A stretch of DNA of 64,000 bases from Chryseobacterium piperi (GCF_002285635.2 NZ_CP023049.2:1922001-1986000); one strand, 5' to 3'; shown: positions 45,965 to 55,612, counted from the stretch's first letter. A program made the numbers and translations. The notes: generated by a model not told the origin, from the sequence alone.

Positions 45965-46699
45965 CTAAGAAAACACTTTTAGAAAAGCATCTTTAAACGT
46001 ATTAGAGACTTCAATTTCTGCATCATCCGAAAGAGTAACTGTTCCGCTTTTGTGATATGATTTCACAAAATGTATATTGATAATATGGGAACGATGTACT
46101 CTGACAAATGGTGTTTCCAACAAATCATCAAAATGTTTCAGAAACCGGCAGACCATCTTTTTGGAACCATCGACAAGATAAACCTGTGTGAAATTACCAT
46201 CTGCCTGCAACCTGAGAATATCTTCTGTTTTCACCACATCAAATCCCTGTAACGTAGGAAGAATCAGTTGTTGCTTTTCAGGTTTCAATTTTAAGTTTTC
46301 AAGTAAAATCTTATTCCGGTTCAGTTCTTCTTTCTTTTCCAGACTTTCCGCCACTTTATTAACTGCTAAAATAAGCTCCTGAATATCAATCGGCTTCAAA
46401 ATATAATAGCTGGCCGATTTATTAAGTGCCTGTAAAGAGTATTGTGAAAAAGCAGTAATAAAAATGGTTTCATAAGAAAAGTCTTTGGTTGCTTCCAATA
46501 CATCAAAGGCATTTCCATAAGGCATTTCAACATCCAGAAAAACAAGCTGCGGCTGTTTTTCAGCTATGAGAGGTACCGCATCTTTTATATTCTCAGCTTC
46601 TCCAAGAATTTCAATCTGAGGACAGTATTTTGTGAGATAGTTCCTTAGAACATCCCTGGCAATAGCCTCGTCATCTATAATAACAGCTTTTATTTTCAT
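45965..46699 (-). CDS. LytTR-type response regulator
   Basis: The receiver domain has VIIDDEAIARDVL (acid pair Asp9-Asp10), the phosphorylation site Asp56 in LVFLDVEMPYGNA and KPIDIQEL. The C-terminal LytTR DNA-binding domain (about 140-244) has TEDILRLQADGNFTQVYLVDGSKKMV and VHRSHIINIHFVKSY. It is the expected partner of the histidine kinase gene just upstream. A heptanucleotide tandem repeat lies in the 140-bp spacer between the two. Confidence 0.9.
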   Translation of the reverse strand: MKIKAVIIDDEAIARDVLRNYLTKYCPQIEILGEAENIKDAVPLIAEKQPQLVFLDVEMPYGNAFDVLEATKDFSYETIFITAFSQYSLQALNKSASYYILKPIDIQELILAVNKVAESLEKKEELNRNKILLENLKLKPEKQQLILPTLQGFDVVKTEDILRLQADGNFTQVYLVDGSKKMVCRFLKHFDDLLETPFVRVHRSHIINIHFVKSYHKSGTVTLSDDAEIEVSNTFKDAFLKVFS

Positions 46700-46773
46700 T
46701 GAAACAGATCCGGGTAATCTCCGGTTTTCAAGTAAAAATATGAATATTTAGTTTTTTATACAACTGAATAATG

Positions 46774-46822
46774 GTTGATAGTTGATAGTTGATAGTTGAT
46801 AGTTGATAGTTGATAGTTGATA
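46774..46822. repeat. (GTTGATA)7 heptanucleotide microsatellite
   Basis: Seven exact copies of GTTGATA are followed by a partial copy. It is placed in the spacer between the histidine-kinase stop (46840) and the response-regulator start (46699), about 75 bp before that start. It is outside any coding frame. Confidence 0.95.
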
Positions 46823-46839
46823 GTTGCAAAATTACAAAC

Positions 46840-48618
46840 TCATAACTTATAACTTACTTCTACTGTAACCCCTTGTTTATTTTGCTTGTCAATTATTTTA
46901 CAATTGATATCTTTTTTATACAAATCGTTCAGTAAGGTAATCCTTTCCAGGGTATTTTTCATTCCCCGTCCTTCTCTGGCTTTTTGATGTTGCGTCTTTA
47001 GCTTTTTGCTTTCTTCAATACCAATTCCATTATCTTCAATAATGATTTTCAAATGATCATTACTTTTTTCAAAGCGTAATTTTAAGAATCCTTTTTCTTT
47101 CCTGTACCTTAATCCATGCCAAATGGCATTTTCTAAAAACGGCTGCACGAGCATTCCGGGGATCTGAAGACTTTGCTGATTTAAATTTTCATCTACTTCA
47201 ATTTCATAATCAAACTTATCCGAAAAACGTGTTTTTTCCAATGCCAGATAGTTTTGCAGCAGATCTATTTCCTGTTGAAACGGGATAAAATCCTCAGCCG
47301 AGTTTTCCATGACACCTCGCATCAGTTTTGAAAACTTGGTGAGATATTGATTTGCTTCGAGTTCATTGTTGGTTGCAATAAACTGGTTAACACTATTCAG
47401 GCTGTTAAAAATAAAATGGGGATTCATTTCCCGACGAAGCGACTGCAGCGCGATTTTCTTATTTTTAGTCTGGACTTTTCTCAGTGTCCAGAAAATAAAG
47501 CCTATTAAAGCTAATAATACCACCAATGCTCCGATGAGACTATAATTAAAAACATTTTTCTTACGGATTAATTCATCTTTGAGCTCCCTCTCCTTTTCCA
47601 GTTGAGAAATTCGTTGTTCTGTATCTTCAAGGATTTTATTATCAACCAGGCTTCTGTCTTTAGATACCAGATCCGGCAACTTTCCTAAAAAATCTCTGTA
47701 CAACGTTACTGAAGCATTCGTATTACCAGAAACATTATAAAGACTGTCCAACTTCTTCACACTTTTTTGTGCTTCCATGGTATGTCCTTTTTCTATAGCG
47801 ATATAATAAGCATTTTTAAACAGGCCTATAGCTTCTTCTGTGTCATTTTTTTTCAGATAAATGTCGGCTAGCTCCTGGAGCTGCTCAACCTTTTTTTGTG
47901 AATTATCTTTTACAAAATCTTCTTTTAAAACTTCTTTTTTAGCTTTAATGGCCTTATCAAATTTTTTGTTTTCTATGTAAAAATTAGTGAGTTTCTGATT
48001 AATTTCCAACGCTTGCTGAGGAGCCTGTTTTTTAGAAAGCTGAAAGGCATTATTTAGATTCTCTTCAGCTTTTGGAATGTTATTCTGCTGGATATTGACA
48101 TCCGCCATCTGGCTGTAACTTGCAGCAAGCTCTCCTTTTTCACTTTCTTTCTGACTGATATCAATATTATTTTGAATAGCTTCTAATTTCACTTCCTGCG
48201 AAGGAGAAGAAAGCCTGGCTGCATCGTTTGAGTTAACCGCCTGATTTTCTTTAGAGTATCCTATTTTAGCAGCACGCCCGTAATTCATTATAGCAGGTGT
48301 TATTTTATTTTGCCTTTCCTGGGATTGTGCCAGTCTTCGGGTTACCTTTTCAAGATTTTGTTTATCATTAAGATTTTGATATAGATTTCGGGCTTTGATC
48401 AGATACTCTTCACTTTTAGGATAATTTCCCTGGTTGTAATAATCATTAGCCATTCCTACGTAGGTATCTGCAACTGCCTTATTATCATTATTATCAACTG
48501 CCTTTTGAAATTTTGAAGCCGATTTAAGGGCTTTTGAAACCCTTGTAGAATCCTGTGCGAAGGAAAAACTTCCCATCGCCAACGTCATGATCAATATAAT
48601 TTTTAAAAATAGTTTCAC
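46840..48618 (-). CDS. Sensor histidine kinase, LytS-like, with TPR sensor region
   Basis: The protein has a signal peptide (about 1-22 ending FSFAQDS), TPR-like helices (about 35-330), a coiled segment and one membrane helix (about 362-382, in the numbering of the longest open frame). The PF06580 kinase core has REMNPHFIFNSLN with His404, and the ATPase N- and G-box segments VQPFLENAIWHGLRYR and IEDNGIGI. The longest frame begins with TTG at 48627; I prefer the GTG at 48618, directly before KLFLKIILIMTLAMG. It is transcribed divergently from the amidohydrolase gene. The signal it senses is unknown. Confidence 0.88.
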   Translation of the reverse strand: MKLFLKIILIMTLAMGSFSFAQDSTRVSKALKSASKFQKAVDNNDNKAVADTYVGMANDYYNQGNYPKSEEYLIKARNLYQNLNDKQNLEKVTRRLAQSQERQNKITPAIMNYGRAAKIGYSKENQAVNSNDAARLSSPSQEVKLEAIQNNIDISQKESEKGELAASYSQMADVNIQQNNIPKAEENLNNAFQLSKKQAPQQALEINQKLTNFYIENKKFDKAIKAKKEVLKEDFVKDNSQKKVEQLQELADIYLKKNDTEEAIGLFKNAYYIAIEKGHTMEAQKSVKKLDSLYNVSGNTNASVTLYRDFLGKLPDLVSKDRSLVDNKILEDTEQRISQLEKERELKDELIRKKNVFNYSLIGALVVLLALIGFIFWTLRKVQTKNKKIALQSLRREMNPHFIFNSLNSVNQFIATNNELEANQYLTKFSKLMRGVMENSAEDFIPFQQEIDLLQNYLALEKTRFSDKFDYEIEVDENLNQQSLQIPGMLVQPFLENAIWHGLRYRKEKGFLKLRFEKSNDHLKIIIEDNGIGIEESKKLKTQHQKAREGRGMKNTLERITLLNDLYKKDINCKIIDKQNKQGVTVEVSYKL

Positions 48619-48778
48619 CGGATTCAAATCTGTACTGCAAAGTAAGTAAAACTTTAAGAATCATTGATCATCATTCACCAAGTCAAAGCTCTGTTTCATC
48701 AAGTTGAAAGAAAATCAAAAATCAATACGTTCGTTTTCATATCTTTAGGAATTATACAATCAAATAAAACGAATACTC

Positions 48779-50533
48779 ATGAAACCACATTATTATCTAC
48801 TATTCACCCTATATTTTCTCATTAATAAGGCTTATGCACAAACTTATATCCAAAACGTAACGGTAGTAGATGTGATTAATAAAAAACTAATTCCTGCCCA
48901 GACTGTTGTTATTAAGGAAAACATTATTGCAGAAATCAAGTCTGCCAAAAAGATCAAAACACCACAAAATGTAACGGTTATTAATGGTACAGGTAAGTTT
49001 TTAATGCCCGGAATGACGGATGCCCATGTGCATTTTTTTCAAAGTGGTGGTCTATATACAAGACCGGATGTACTGGACCTGAGAAAACATGTTCCTTATG
49101 AAAAAGAGATCGATTTTGTCCATCATCATATGGAAGATTTTTTATTGCGTTATCTTAAAAGTGGAATTACCTCCGTAGTAGATGCCGGTGCGACTTACAA
49201 TTTTCTCACTCTTCGTAATTCGTTTGCAAAGAAAGCTGATTTACCGTCAGTATATATGACCGGACCTCTTATTACGACTTATGAACCGGAGGCATTCAAA
49301 AACCTTGATAAAAATGAACCTTTTAAATTGGTTCATTCTATTGAGGAAGCCAAAAAACTGGTTCAGGAACAGCTTCCATACAAGCCGGATTTTATCAAAA
49401 TATGGTACATCGTCACTGCAAAAGGAAAGGAAACCGAAACTGCAGCCCGAAAATATGAACCTATTATAAAAGCAATTATTGATGAAGCACATAAAAATAA
49501 TCTTAAGGTAGCCGTACATGCTACTGAAAGAATCACTGCTCAAATTGCAGTAGAAAACGGCGCTGAATTTCTGGTTCATAATATAGAAGATGAGGTCGTA
49601 CCGGACAGCTTTATAAAGCTCCTGCAATCCAAAAAAGTAATATTAAGTCCCACTTTAACAGTAATGGATAATTATTACAAAACATATGCACAGAAAAAGA
49701 ATTATAATACATACGAATTAGAAAATGCAAATCCGGATGCCATCGGCTCTATGTATGATGTAAAGCATTTGTCCGGCACAGCGGATTCCATCATGCTGAA
49801 CAAGCTGAAGAAACGCTTCAACCTCCCTCAGATCAATGCATACACATCAAAGGTAGATTCTATCCGGTTTATTAATTTGAAAAGACTTGCTGATGGCGGG
49901 GTAACTATTGCCGCTGGAACAGATGCCGGAAATATAGGTACCCAGCACGCTTCCTCTTTCATAGCTGAGCTTAAAGCTATGAAAGAAACTGGAATGAGCA
50001 ACTGGCAGGTTTTACAATCTGCAACCATTAATCCTGCTAAAATATTTAATAAAGAAAATACTTCCGGAAGTATTGCTGCCGGCAAAACTGCAGATATGGT
50101 TCTTCTCAGCTCTGATCCCTCAAATAACTTAGACCACCTTACTCAAATAGAAATGGTCTTCAAAAACGGACGGCCCATGCAAGTTGATAAGATTGTGAAA
50201 ATAATTCCCGAAACTCTTGTACAACAACAGGTAAACGGTTACAATGCCAGAAATATTGAGGCCTTTCTTGAACCTTATGCAGAAGATGTTGAGCTTTACA
50301 CCTTTCCGAACAAGTTAATAAGTAAAGGAAAAGAAGCCATGAGAAAAAGTTATGACGCTATGTTCCAAAGATTACCTGATCTTCATTGTGAAATTGTAAA
50401 CAGGATTATCAATGGCAATTTTGTGATCGACAAAGAAAGCGTTTCCGGATTAAACCGCCCGGGAAAAATAGAAGCAACCGCTATTTACGAAATTAAAAAC
50501 AACGCAATTTCAAAGGTTTACTTTTTACCTTAA
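48779..50533 (+). CDS. Amidohydrolase with C-terminal SnoaL-like domain, secreted
   Basis: A signal peptide ([16 protein letters not shown]) precedes an amidohydrolase barrel (about 20-460): MPGMTDAHVHFF (HxH), FIKIWY with a candidate carboxylated Lys, VAVHATE and FLVHNIED (His ligands), and AAGTDAGNIGTQHASS (Asp). The last ~120 residues (about 465-584) form an NTF2/SnoaL-like domain with VNGYNARNIEAFLEPYAEDVELY, an unusual addition. Substrates of such periplasmic enzymes are often cyclic amides or dipeptides; this one is unknown. Residue numbers are approximate. Confidence 0.82.
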   Translation: MKPHYYLLFTLYFLINKAYAQTYIQNVTVVDVINKKLIPAQTVVIKENIIAEIKSAKKIKTPQNVTVINGTGKFLMPGMTDAHVHFFQSGGLYTRPDVLDLRKHVPYEKEIDFVHHHMEDFLLRYLKSGITSVVDAGATYNFLTLRNSFAKKADLPSVYMTGPLITTYEPEAFKNLDKNEPFKLVHSIEEAKKLVQEQLPYKPDFIKIWYIVTAKGKETETAARKYEPIIKAIIDEAHKNNLKVAVHATERITAQIAVENGAEFLVHNIEDEVVPDSFIKLLQSKKVILSPTLTVMDNYYKTYAQKKNYNTYELENANPDAIGSMYDVKHLSGTADSIMLNKLKKRFNLPQINAYTSKVDSIRFINLKRLADGGVTIAAGTDAGNIGTQHASSFIAELKAMKETGMSNWQVLQSATINPAKIFNKENTSGSIAAGKTADMVLLSSDPSNNLDHLTQIEMVFKNGRPMQVDKIVKIIPETLVQQQVNGYNARNIEAFLEPYAEDVELYTFPNKLISKGKEAMRKSYDAMFQRLPDLHCEIVNRIINGNFVIDKESVSGLNRPGKIEATAIYEIKNNAISKVYFLP

Positions 50534-50559
50534 AAAGGCTTTTCATCATAGATTTTAAA

Positions 50560-50590
50560 AGACAACACGATAGTGCTGTCTTTTTTTATA
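50560..50590 (+). terminator. Terminator of the amidohydrolase gene
   Basis: The hairpin AAGACAACAC-GATA-GTGCTGTCTT (one mismatch) is followed by TTTTTTT. Confidence 0.75.
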
Positions 50591-50683
50591 TGTTTTACCA
50601 AGTGAAAACTTCATTTCACCAAGTCTCTCCTTTTTCGGTTTTCAATCCTGCTAATTTTACTTCAGAATTTAAAACCAGAAATT

Positions 50684-51358
50684 ATGAAATTAAGACATTT
50701 TTTATTAATCGGACTCTTTACAGCAGGTAGTTTTATCAATGCGCAGGAAGTAAAGAAAAATGCAATTGAAGTAACAGGCGTTGCTGAAATGGAAGTGGAA
50801 CCGGATGAGATTATCTTCAATATCGGAATAAAAGCTGACAATAAAAATGAGCTTGCCGATAACGAAAAGAAATTATTTGAAACCTTAAAAAGTAATGGGG
50901 TAAAAAACGAAGACATCACCTTCAAATCGATGTACCAGAATATTTATTCCAAAACAACAAAATTTACTAAAAGCTTCCAGTTTAAGGTAAATGCCAAAAC
51001 AAACCTCAGCAAGGTTTTTGAAGGTCTCAATCAAAAATGGGTAAGCAGTCTGAATATTGCCGAGGTAAAAAATACCAAAATTGCAGAATTCAGAAAGGTT
51101 GTAAAAATCAATGCCCTAAAAGCTGCCAAGGAAAAAGCAGATTATTTGTTGGAAAGCATGGGTAAAAAGACAGGAAGCCCTATTGAAATTGTAGAAATAG
51201 AAGATTATACAAGCGATACGGTAATGCCTATGGCTGCCTATGCCAGAAAATCCAGCAACGTACAGTTAGAAGCTGATGCAGGAGTAGATTATTCTTTTGA
51301 TAATATCGAAAATATCAAATTGAAATACAGCATCAAGACAAGGTATGAAATACTTTAA
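50684..51358 (+). CDS. SIMPL domain (DUF541) protein, secreted
   Basis: The 224-residue protein has a signal peptide ending TAGSFINAQ and a SIMPL domain: EVTGVAEMEVEPDEIIFNIGIKA, TLKSNGVKNEDITFKS, LKAAKEKADYLLESMGKKTG and a final FDNIENIKLKYSIKTRYEI. Family members are periplasmic or outer-membrane proteins linked to stress tolerance, and the mechanism is not defined. It has no visible partner other than the VWA gene 98 bp downstream. Confidence 0.85.
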   Translation: MKLRHFLLIGLFTAGSFINAQEVKKNAIEVTGVAEMEVEPDEIIFNIGIKADNKNELADNEKKLFETLKSNGVKNEDITFKSMYQNIYSKTTKFTKSFQFKVNAKTNLSKVFEGLNQKWVSSLNIAEVKNTKIAEFRKVVKINALKAAKEKADYLLESMGKKTGSPIEIVEIEDYTSDTVMPMAAYARKSSNVQLEADAGVDYSFDNIENIKLKYSIKTRYEIL

Positions 51359-51456
51359 GAAACTAATATAAAGACAGTTCAGAAGAGTTTTCAAGTTTCA
51401 GATTTCAAGTCTGAAAATACCAATCATTTTACTTTAGGAATTTAAAATAATAAACA

Positions 51457-52638
51457 ATGACAACTTTTAAAATTTTAACAATAGCAGTAGGGACCCTTTT
51501 TTTGAGCTCAGGTAATATAAAAGCACATCAGCCCGGAATTAAAAACGGTTCGGCTGACCGCAAAAAAATATCGGCACAAAACACTCCTGCCGGAAGAGAA
51601 AATAAAATTCAGGTAGCCCTTTTACTGGACACGTCCAACAGCATGGATGGACTGATTGACCAGGCAAAATCCAGACTTTGGAATATCGTCAATACTTTAA
51701 CCACCCTGAAGTACAACGGCCAGGCTCCACAAATAGAGATCGCTTTGTATGAATATGGAAATGATGGAATCCGTGATGAAAACTTCATCCGACAGGTAAC
51801 CCCATTAACCCAGGACCTGGATCTGGTTTCAGAAAAATTATTTGCATTGAAAACCAATGGTGGTAACGAATATTGTGGAGCTGTTATCAGAGATGCGACT
51901 ATGAACCTAAACTGGGATCGCAATGATAAAAGTATGAAATTGATCTACATTGCCGGCAACGAGCCTTTTGATCAGGGAAAGATTAATTACAAAGAAGTCA
52001 TTTCATCTGCAAAAGCTAAAGGAATCTATACCAATACTATTTTTTGCGGTGACAGAAATGAAGGGATTCAATCTTTGTGGCAAAGTGGAGCGATTACAGG
52101 TAACGGAAAGTATTTTAATATTAATAGTGATCAGAAAGTAAGGTATATTGAAACGCCTTATGATATCCGGATTTCAGAATGTAATTCGAAGCTTAATGAT
52201 ACTTATATTTATTATGGAAGAAAAGGCTCTGAATATAAAAGCAATCAAATGATACAGGATAGAAATGCCGGAATGCTATCGGCTTCCAATGCTGTGGAAA
52301 GAACCGTAGCTAAAGCCCAAAAGAATGCTTATCAAAATGAGCATTGGGATTTGGTGGATAAAGCTGAAAAGGATGTCAATTTTATTGCAACAATTAAAGA
52401 GAGCGAGCTTCCGGCTGAATTAAAAGGTAAAAGCAAGGAAGAGGTAAAAAAAGCTGTTGCTCTAAAGTCCAGTGAACGTGAAAAAATCCAGAAGGAGATT
52501 GGAGAGCTTTCTAAAAAACGCCAGGATTATATTGACAGGGAAATAAAAAAACGAGGAAATACAGATTCGGATGATCTTGGGAAAGCTATTGAAAAATCAA
52601 TTCTGGAACTGGCAAAAAAGAATGGATATAGCTCATAA
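51457..52638 (+). CDS. von Willebrand factor type A domain protein, secreted
   Basis: The 393-residue protein has an N-terminal signal (FKILTIAVGTLFLSSGNIKA) and a VWA domain at about 50-230 with the metal (MIDAS) motif LLLDTSNSMDGL (DxSxS) and later KLIYIAGNEPFDQG. The C-terminal 150 residues are charged and coiled (ELSKKRQDYIDREIKKRG). It probably acts as an extracytoplasmic binding or scaffold protein. The ligand is unknown. Confidence 0.8.
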   Translation: MTTFKILTIAVGTLFLSSGNIKAHQPGIKNGSADRKKISAQNTPAGRENKIQVALLLDTSNSMDGLIDQAKSRLWNIVNTLTTLKYNGQAPQIEIALYEYGNDGIRDENFIRQVTPLTQDLDLVSEKLFALKTNGGNEYCGAVIRDATMNLNWDRNDKSMKLIYIAGNEPFDQGKINYKEVISSAKAKGIYTNTIFCGDRNEGIQSLWQSGAITGNGKYFNINSDQKVRYIETPYDIRISECNSKLNDTYIYYGRKGSEYKSNQMIQDRNAGMLSASNAVERTVAKAQKNAYQNEHWDLVDKAEKDVNFIATIKESELPAELKGKSKEEVKKAVALKSSEREKIQKEIGELSKKRQDYIDREIKKRGNTDSDDLGKAIEKSILELAKKNGYSS

Positions 52639-52640
52639 TA

Positions 52641-52680
52641 AATTAATGGTAACTCTTGAAGTTACCATTAATTATTTAAT
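52641..52680 (+). terminator. Terminator-like hairpin after the VWA gene
   Basis: The 14-bp arms AATTAATGGTAACT/AGTTACCATTAATT have a 5-nt loop and an AT-rich tail. It lies between convergent genes. Confidence 0.7.
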
Positions 52681-52709
52681 TCATCGCTGTCGCATATCAG
52701 CCATCAGAC

Positions 52710-53915
52710 TTATCTTCCGAATTTAAAATATTTTGATAACGAATGTTTCTTGTTTTTCATAAATAGAGAAGCCATTTCCATTCCTGTAACTGAAAATGTG
52801 ATCCCATTTCCTCCAAACCCTAACACAAAATAAGAGTTTTTAAAATCTTTATGCTCTCCAATATAAGGCAATCCGTCTTTCGTTTCTCCAAAAGTACCTG
52901 CCCAGACAAAATCCGTATAAAAATGATAATCTGGCTTTATCTTTTTTAATGTCTTCAGAATTTCTTTTTCCTTTTTATCGAGAAGCGCATCCCTTTTTTC
53001 AGCATCGAAAAAATCTTCATCCCCTCCTCCTATAAGTAGCCTGCCGTCATCGGTTGTTCTCATATACATATAAGGTTCGTCCGTATTCCAAACCAACGTA
53101 TTGGAAATGTTTTTAAATTTGTCTTCCTCGATTTCAGAAACAATAGCGTAGGTACTTTTTAAATCAACAAACTTTTCTTTAATCATATCCTTGCTCTCGT
53201 AGCCTACACAGTAGATGATTTTTTTTGTCTTAATTTGAGGACCATTGGTCGTAGAAACCAGATTATACCCTTTAAAATACCCTACCGATTTCATTTCAGT
53301 TTTGTCAAATATATCAAGCCCCTTCTTACGGTTAAATTCTAATAGTTCATGGGCAAATTTAAAAGCATCAATGCTGGCACCCTGTTTTGACAGAATTCCT
53401 CCAAAAGTATTCTGGAAACTAAAATCTCTGTGAATTTCTTCCGGCTCAAGCCAGGTCACTTCAAAACCAGCATTTTTTCTTGCTTCATATTCTTTCTTCA
53501 ACCAGGCAATATCTTTCTTTTTGGCAGCATAGTATAAAGATTGTTTTCTTTTAAAACCCGATTCTGTCTTTAACTTTCTGGCTAATTTTTCTATGGTATC
53601 TATCGAATCCGAACAAGCTTTATAACTTTCAACCGCCCCTTTTTCTCCAATCATGTCAATCAGTTCATAAAGGGGAAGATCTATTTCGTATTGCAGCATT
53701 GATGTAGTTGCCGAAGTACTACCATTGCAGATTTCACGTTTATCTATAAGAATTGTCTGATAACCATCCTGTACCATTTGATGGGCGATTAAACTCCCTG
53801 TAATCCCACCTCCTATAATTAATACATCACATTCTACATCAGATTTTAATGAGGGATATGATGTGATCAACCCATTTTTTATTAACCAAAATGGTTCATT
53901 AGACTTTAAATCCAT
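52710..53915 (-). CDS. FAD-dependent oxidoreductase (DadA/glycine-oxidase-like)
   Basis: The 401-residue flavoprotein has the dinucleotide motif VLIIGGGITGSLIAHQM, then KREICNGSTSATTSMLQYEID, a substrate domain and the C-terminal FVWAGTFGETKDGLPYIGEH with a closing FGGNGITFSVTGMEMASL. This is the D-amino-acid/glycine/sarcosine oxidase superfamily; the exact substrate is unclear. It is followed divergently by a SpoIIAA-like gene. Confidence 0.85.
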   Translation of the reverse strand: MDLKSNEPFWLIKNGLITSYPSLKSDVECDVLIIGGGITGSLIAHQMVQDGYQTILIDKREICNGSTSATTSMLQYEIDLPLYELIDMIGEKGAVESYKACSDSIDTIEKLARKLKTESGFKRKQSLYYAAKKKDIAWLKKEYEARKNAGFEVTWLEPEEIHRDFSFQNTFGGILSKQGASIDAFKFAHELLEFNRKKGLDIFDKTEMKSVGYFKGYNLVSTTNGPQIKTKKIIYCVGYESKDMIKEKFVDLKSTYAIVSEIEEDKFKNISNTLVWNTDEPYMYMRTTDDGRLLIGGGDEDFFDAEKRDALLDKKEKEILKTLKKIKPDYHFYTDFVWAGTFGETKDGLPYIGEHKDFKNSYFVLGFGGNGITFSVTGMEMASLFMKNKKHSLSKYFKFGR

Positions 53916-54032
53916 ATTAATATTTTAAACTAAAGTACTACTATTTATGATGATTTTAACGATTTCAAAGGCATTAATGGTGTAATTATTGTTTACTGAC
54001 ATTAAATCAAACCACATTTAAAAATATATACT

Positions 54033-54413
54033 ATGATAACGATTATTCCAGAAGCCCCGGAAAATGTTGCTGCATTTAGTGCTACGGGAGAAGTAACCCG
54101 AGAAGATTTTGAAAACCTTGTTATTCCCCATGTAAAAAAGAAAGTTGATCAGTTTGAGGAACTTAATTATTTATTGTATTTGGATACGGATCTGGATAAT
54201 TTTACCATGGGAGCCTGGCTACAAGATGCATTTTTAGGGTTAAAAAATCTTACAAAATGGAACCGAACAGCAATTGTTACCGATAATGAAAGTATTCAGA
54301 ATTTCACGGCTATTTTCAGCGTTCTGATGCCCGGCGAATTCAAATCATTTCCAAAAGAAAATTTATACAACGCTCTTTACTGGTGTAAAAACGGTAATGA
54401 AGTTGAAGCATAA
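54033..54413 (+). CDS. SpoIIAA/STAS-like protein (DUF3478 type)
   Basis: The 126-residue protein has the pattern of SpoIIAA-like proteins: AAFSATGEVTREDFENLVIPHVKKKVDQF, NYLLYLDTDLDNFTMGAWLQDAFLGLKN, TAIVTDNESIQNF and a C-terminal FPKENLYNALYWCKNG. It is cytoplasmic, and no anti-sigma partner is nearby. The role is unknown. Confidence 0.8.
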   Translation: MITIIPEAPENVAAFSATGEVTREDFENLVIPHVKKKVDQFEELNYLLYLDTDLDNFTMGAWLQDAFLGLKNLTKWNRTAIVTDNESIQNFTAIFSVLMPGEFKSFPKENLYNALYWCKNGNEVEA

Positions 54414-54420
54414 AAATACT

Positions 54421-54462
54421 AGCCACGAATGTACGAATCCATTTATTCGTGCATTCATGGTT
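54421..54462. repeat. Dispersed palindromic repeat (ATTCGTG family)
   Basis: The left arm (54421-54438) AGCCACGAATGTACGAAT and right arm (54445-54462) ATTCGTGCATTCATGGTT are near-perfect inverted repeats. They match the copies at 18476 and 25838. Confidence 0.8.
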
Positions 54463-54558
54463 AAAAAATAACCTCTTCACTTTTGGGATTTAAGCTAGTC
54501 TCTACCGAAATGATATTCTCATACATCATTTCATATTCTTCAGCCTGGAAACCTCACA

Positions 54559-55491
54559 CTACTCAATAAGTTCAGCCAGCTCTAATGCACAGCCCCAAGC
54601 TACTGTAAAGCCTGAACCTCCGTGGCCATAATTATGAAAAACATTGGGATATTGGGGATCAAATGTAAAACGTACTTCATGACGTTTAGGCCTCAAGCCT
54701 ACTACTTTTTCTAAAATCACAGGATTTTCCATAGAAATTCCCGCTTCATGAAAACGGGTTAAAATCAAATTTGTATCGTGGTCATCTGTTTCCATATTCC
54801 AGTCATTAAGATAGTCAGTACCTCCAATAATACAGTCTGTGCTTCTCCTGATAACATAGCTCAAAGCATTGTTTCGGGTAGAGTTTACACATGAATGAAC
54901 ATCGAACTGTTCTGTTCTTAATATCTGCCCACGCATAGGTAAAAGTTCTTCATCCTGACAAATTGATTTTGCCCCAAGTCCTGTACAATTGACAACATAG
55001 GCATCCAATTCACTTAACTGCTTCAAAGTATCTATTTCTAATTTCTCAAACATTCCTCCATTGGCAAGGAAACGTTCGAAAAGATTCGGCAAATATAACC
55101 AGGGCTCCGCTAGTGGTACGGTAGCTACATAAGCTGTTTCTGCACCAAGTGGCAATTCTTTCTCTACAGCATCACGAACAGATCCTTCAGGCAATTTTTG
55201 TGTCCAGGAAGTATCACTGGACGTATTATAAACTACCGTAAAAGGAATAAAGGAAACTCCGTTATCTGGAAGCTGCTCTTGTAAATAACGTTGGTATGAT
55301 CTGCTCCCCCAGCGATTGGCATCTTCTATAGGATTAATCGCAAAAGGAAACCATATTGCTCCAACCTTTTGTGACAAAGTATCTTCGAATCGTTCTTTGG
55401 CCAGTAATCGTACTTTCCATCCCCTTTCCTGTAAAGCGATGGCACTTGTAAGACCTATGATACCGCATCCAACAACTGTTACCTGTTTCAT
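54559..55491 (-). CDS. D-amino-acid oxidase family FAD enzyme
   Basis: The N-terminal Rossmann fold is VTVVGCGIIGLTSAIALQERGW. DAAO signatures are present: VNCTGLGAKSI, LPMRGQILRT, YVIRRSTDCIIGGTDYL, VVGLRPKRHEVR and HNYGHGGSGFTVAWGCALEL, with the conserved GLRPxR arginine and the closing HNYGHGG. It would oxidise neutral D-amino acids to keto acids and H2O2. The 310-residue length fits. It lies beside the IS110 element. Confidence 0.87.
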   Translation of the reverse strand: MKQVTVVGCGIIGLTSAIALQERGWKVRLLAKERFEDTLSQKVGAIWFPFAINPIEDANRWGSRSYQRYLQEQLPDNGVSFIPFTVVYNTSSDTSWTQKLPEGSVRDAVEKELPLGAETAYVATVPLAEPWLYLPNLFERFLANGGMFEKLEIDTLKQLSELDAYVVNCTGLGAKSICQDEELLPMRGQILRTEQFDVHSCVNSTRNNALSYVIRRSTDCIIGGTDYLNDWNMETDDHDTNLILTRFHEAGISMENPVILEKVVGLRPKRHEVRFTFDPQYPNVFHNYGHGGSGFTVAWGCALELAELIE

Positions 55492-55612
55492 TTCTTAAGA
55501 ATTAATAACAAGCTTGAAGATACTATTTTTCGTCCTAACAAAGAATTTCATATGATCACTTCAATCTAAGAATAAAAAAAATAATGCAAACATTTATACT
55601 GACCTGAGTATT

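Noticed and set aside
46774..46822. CRISPR-like array
   Set aside because: The 7-bp units are contiguous with no spacers, so this is a microsatellite.
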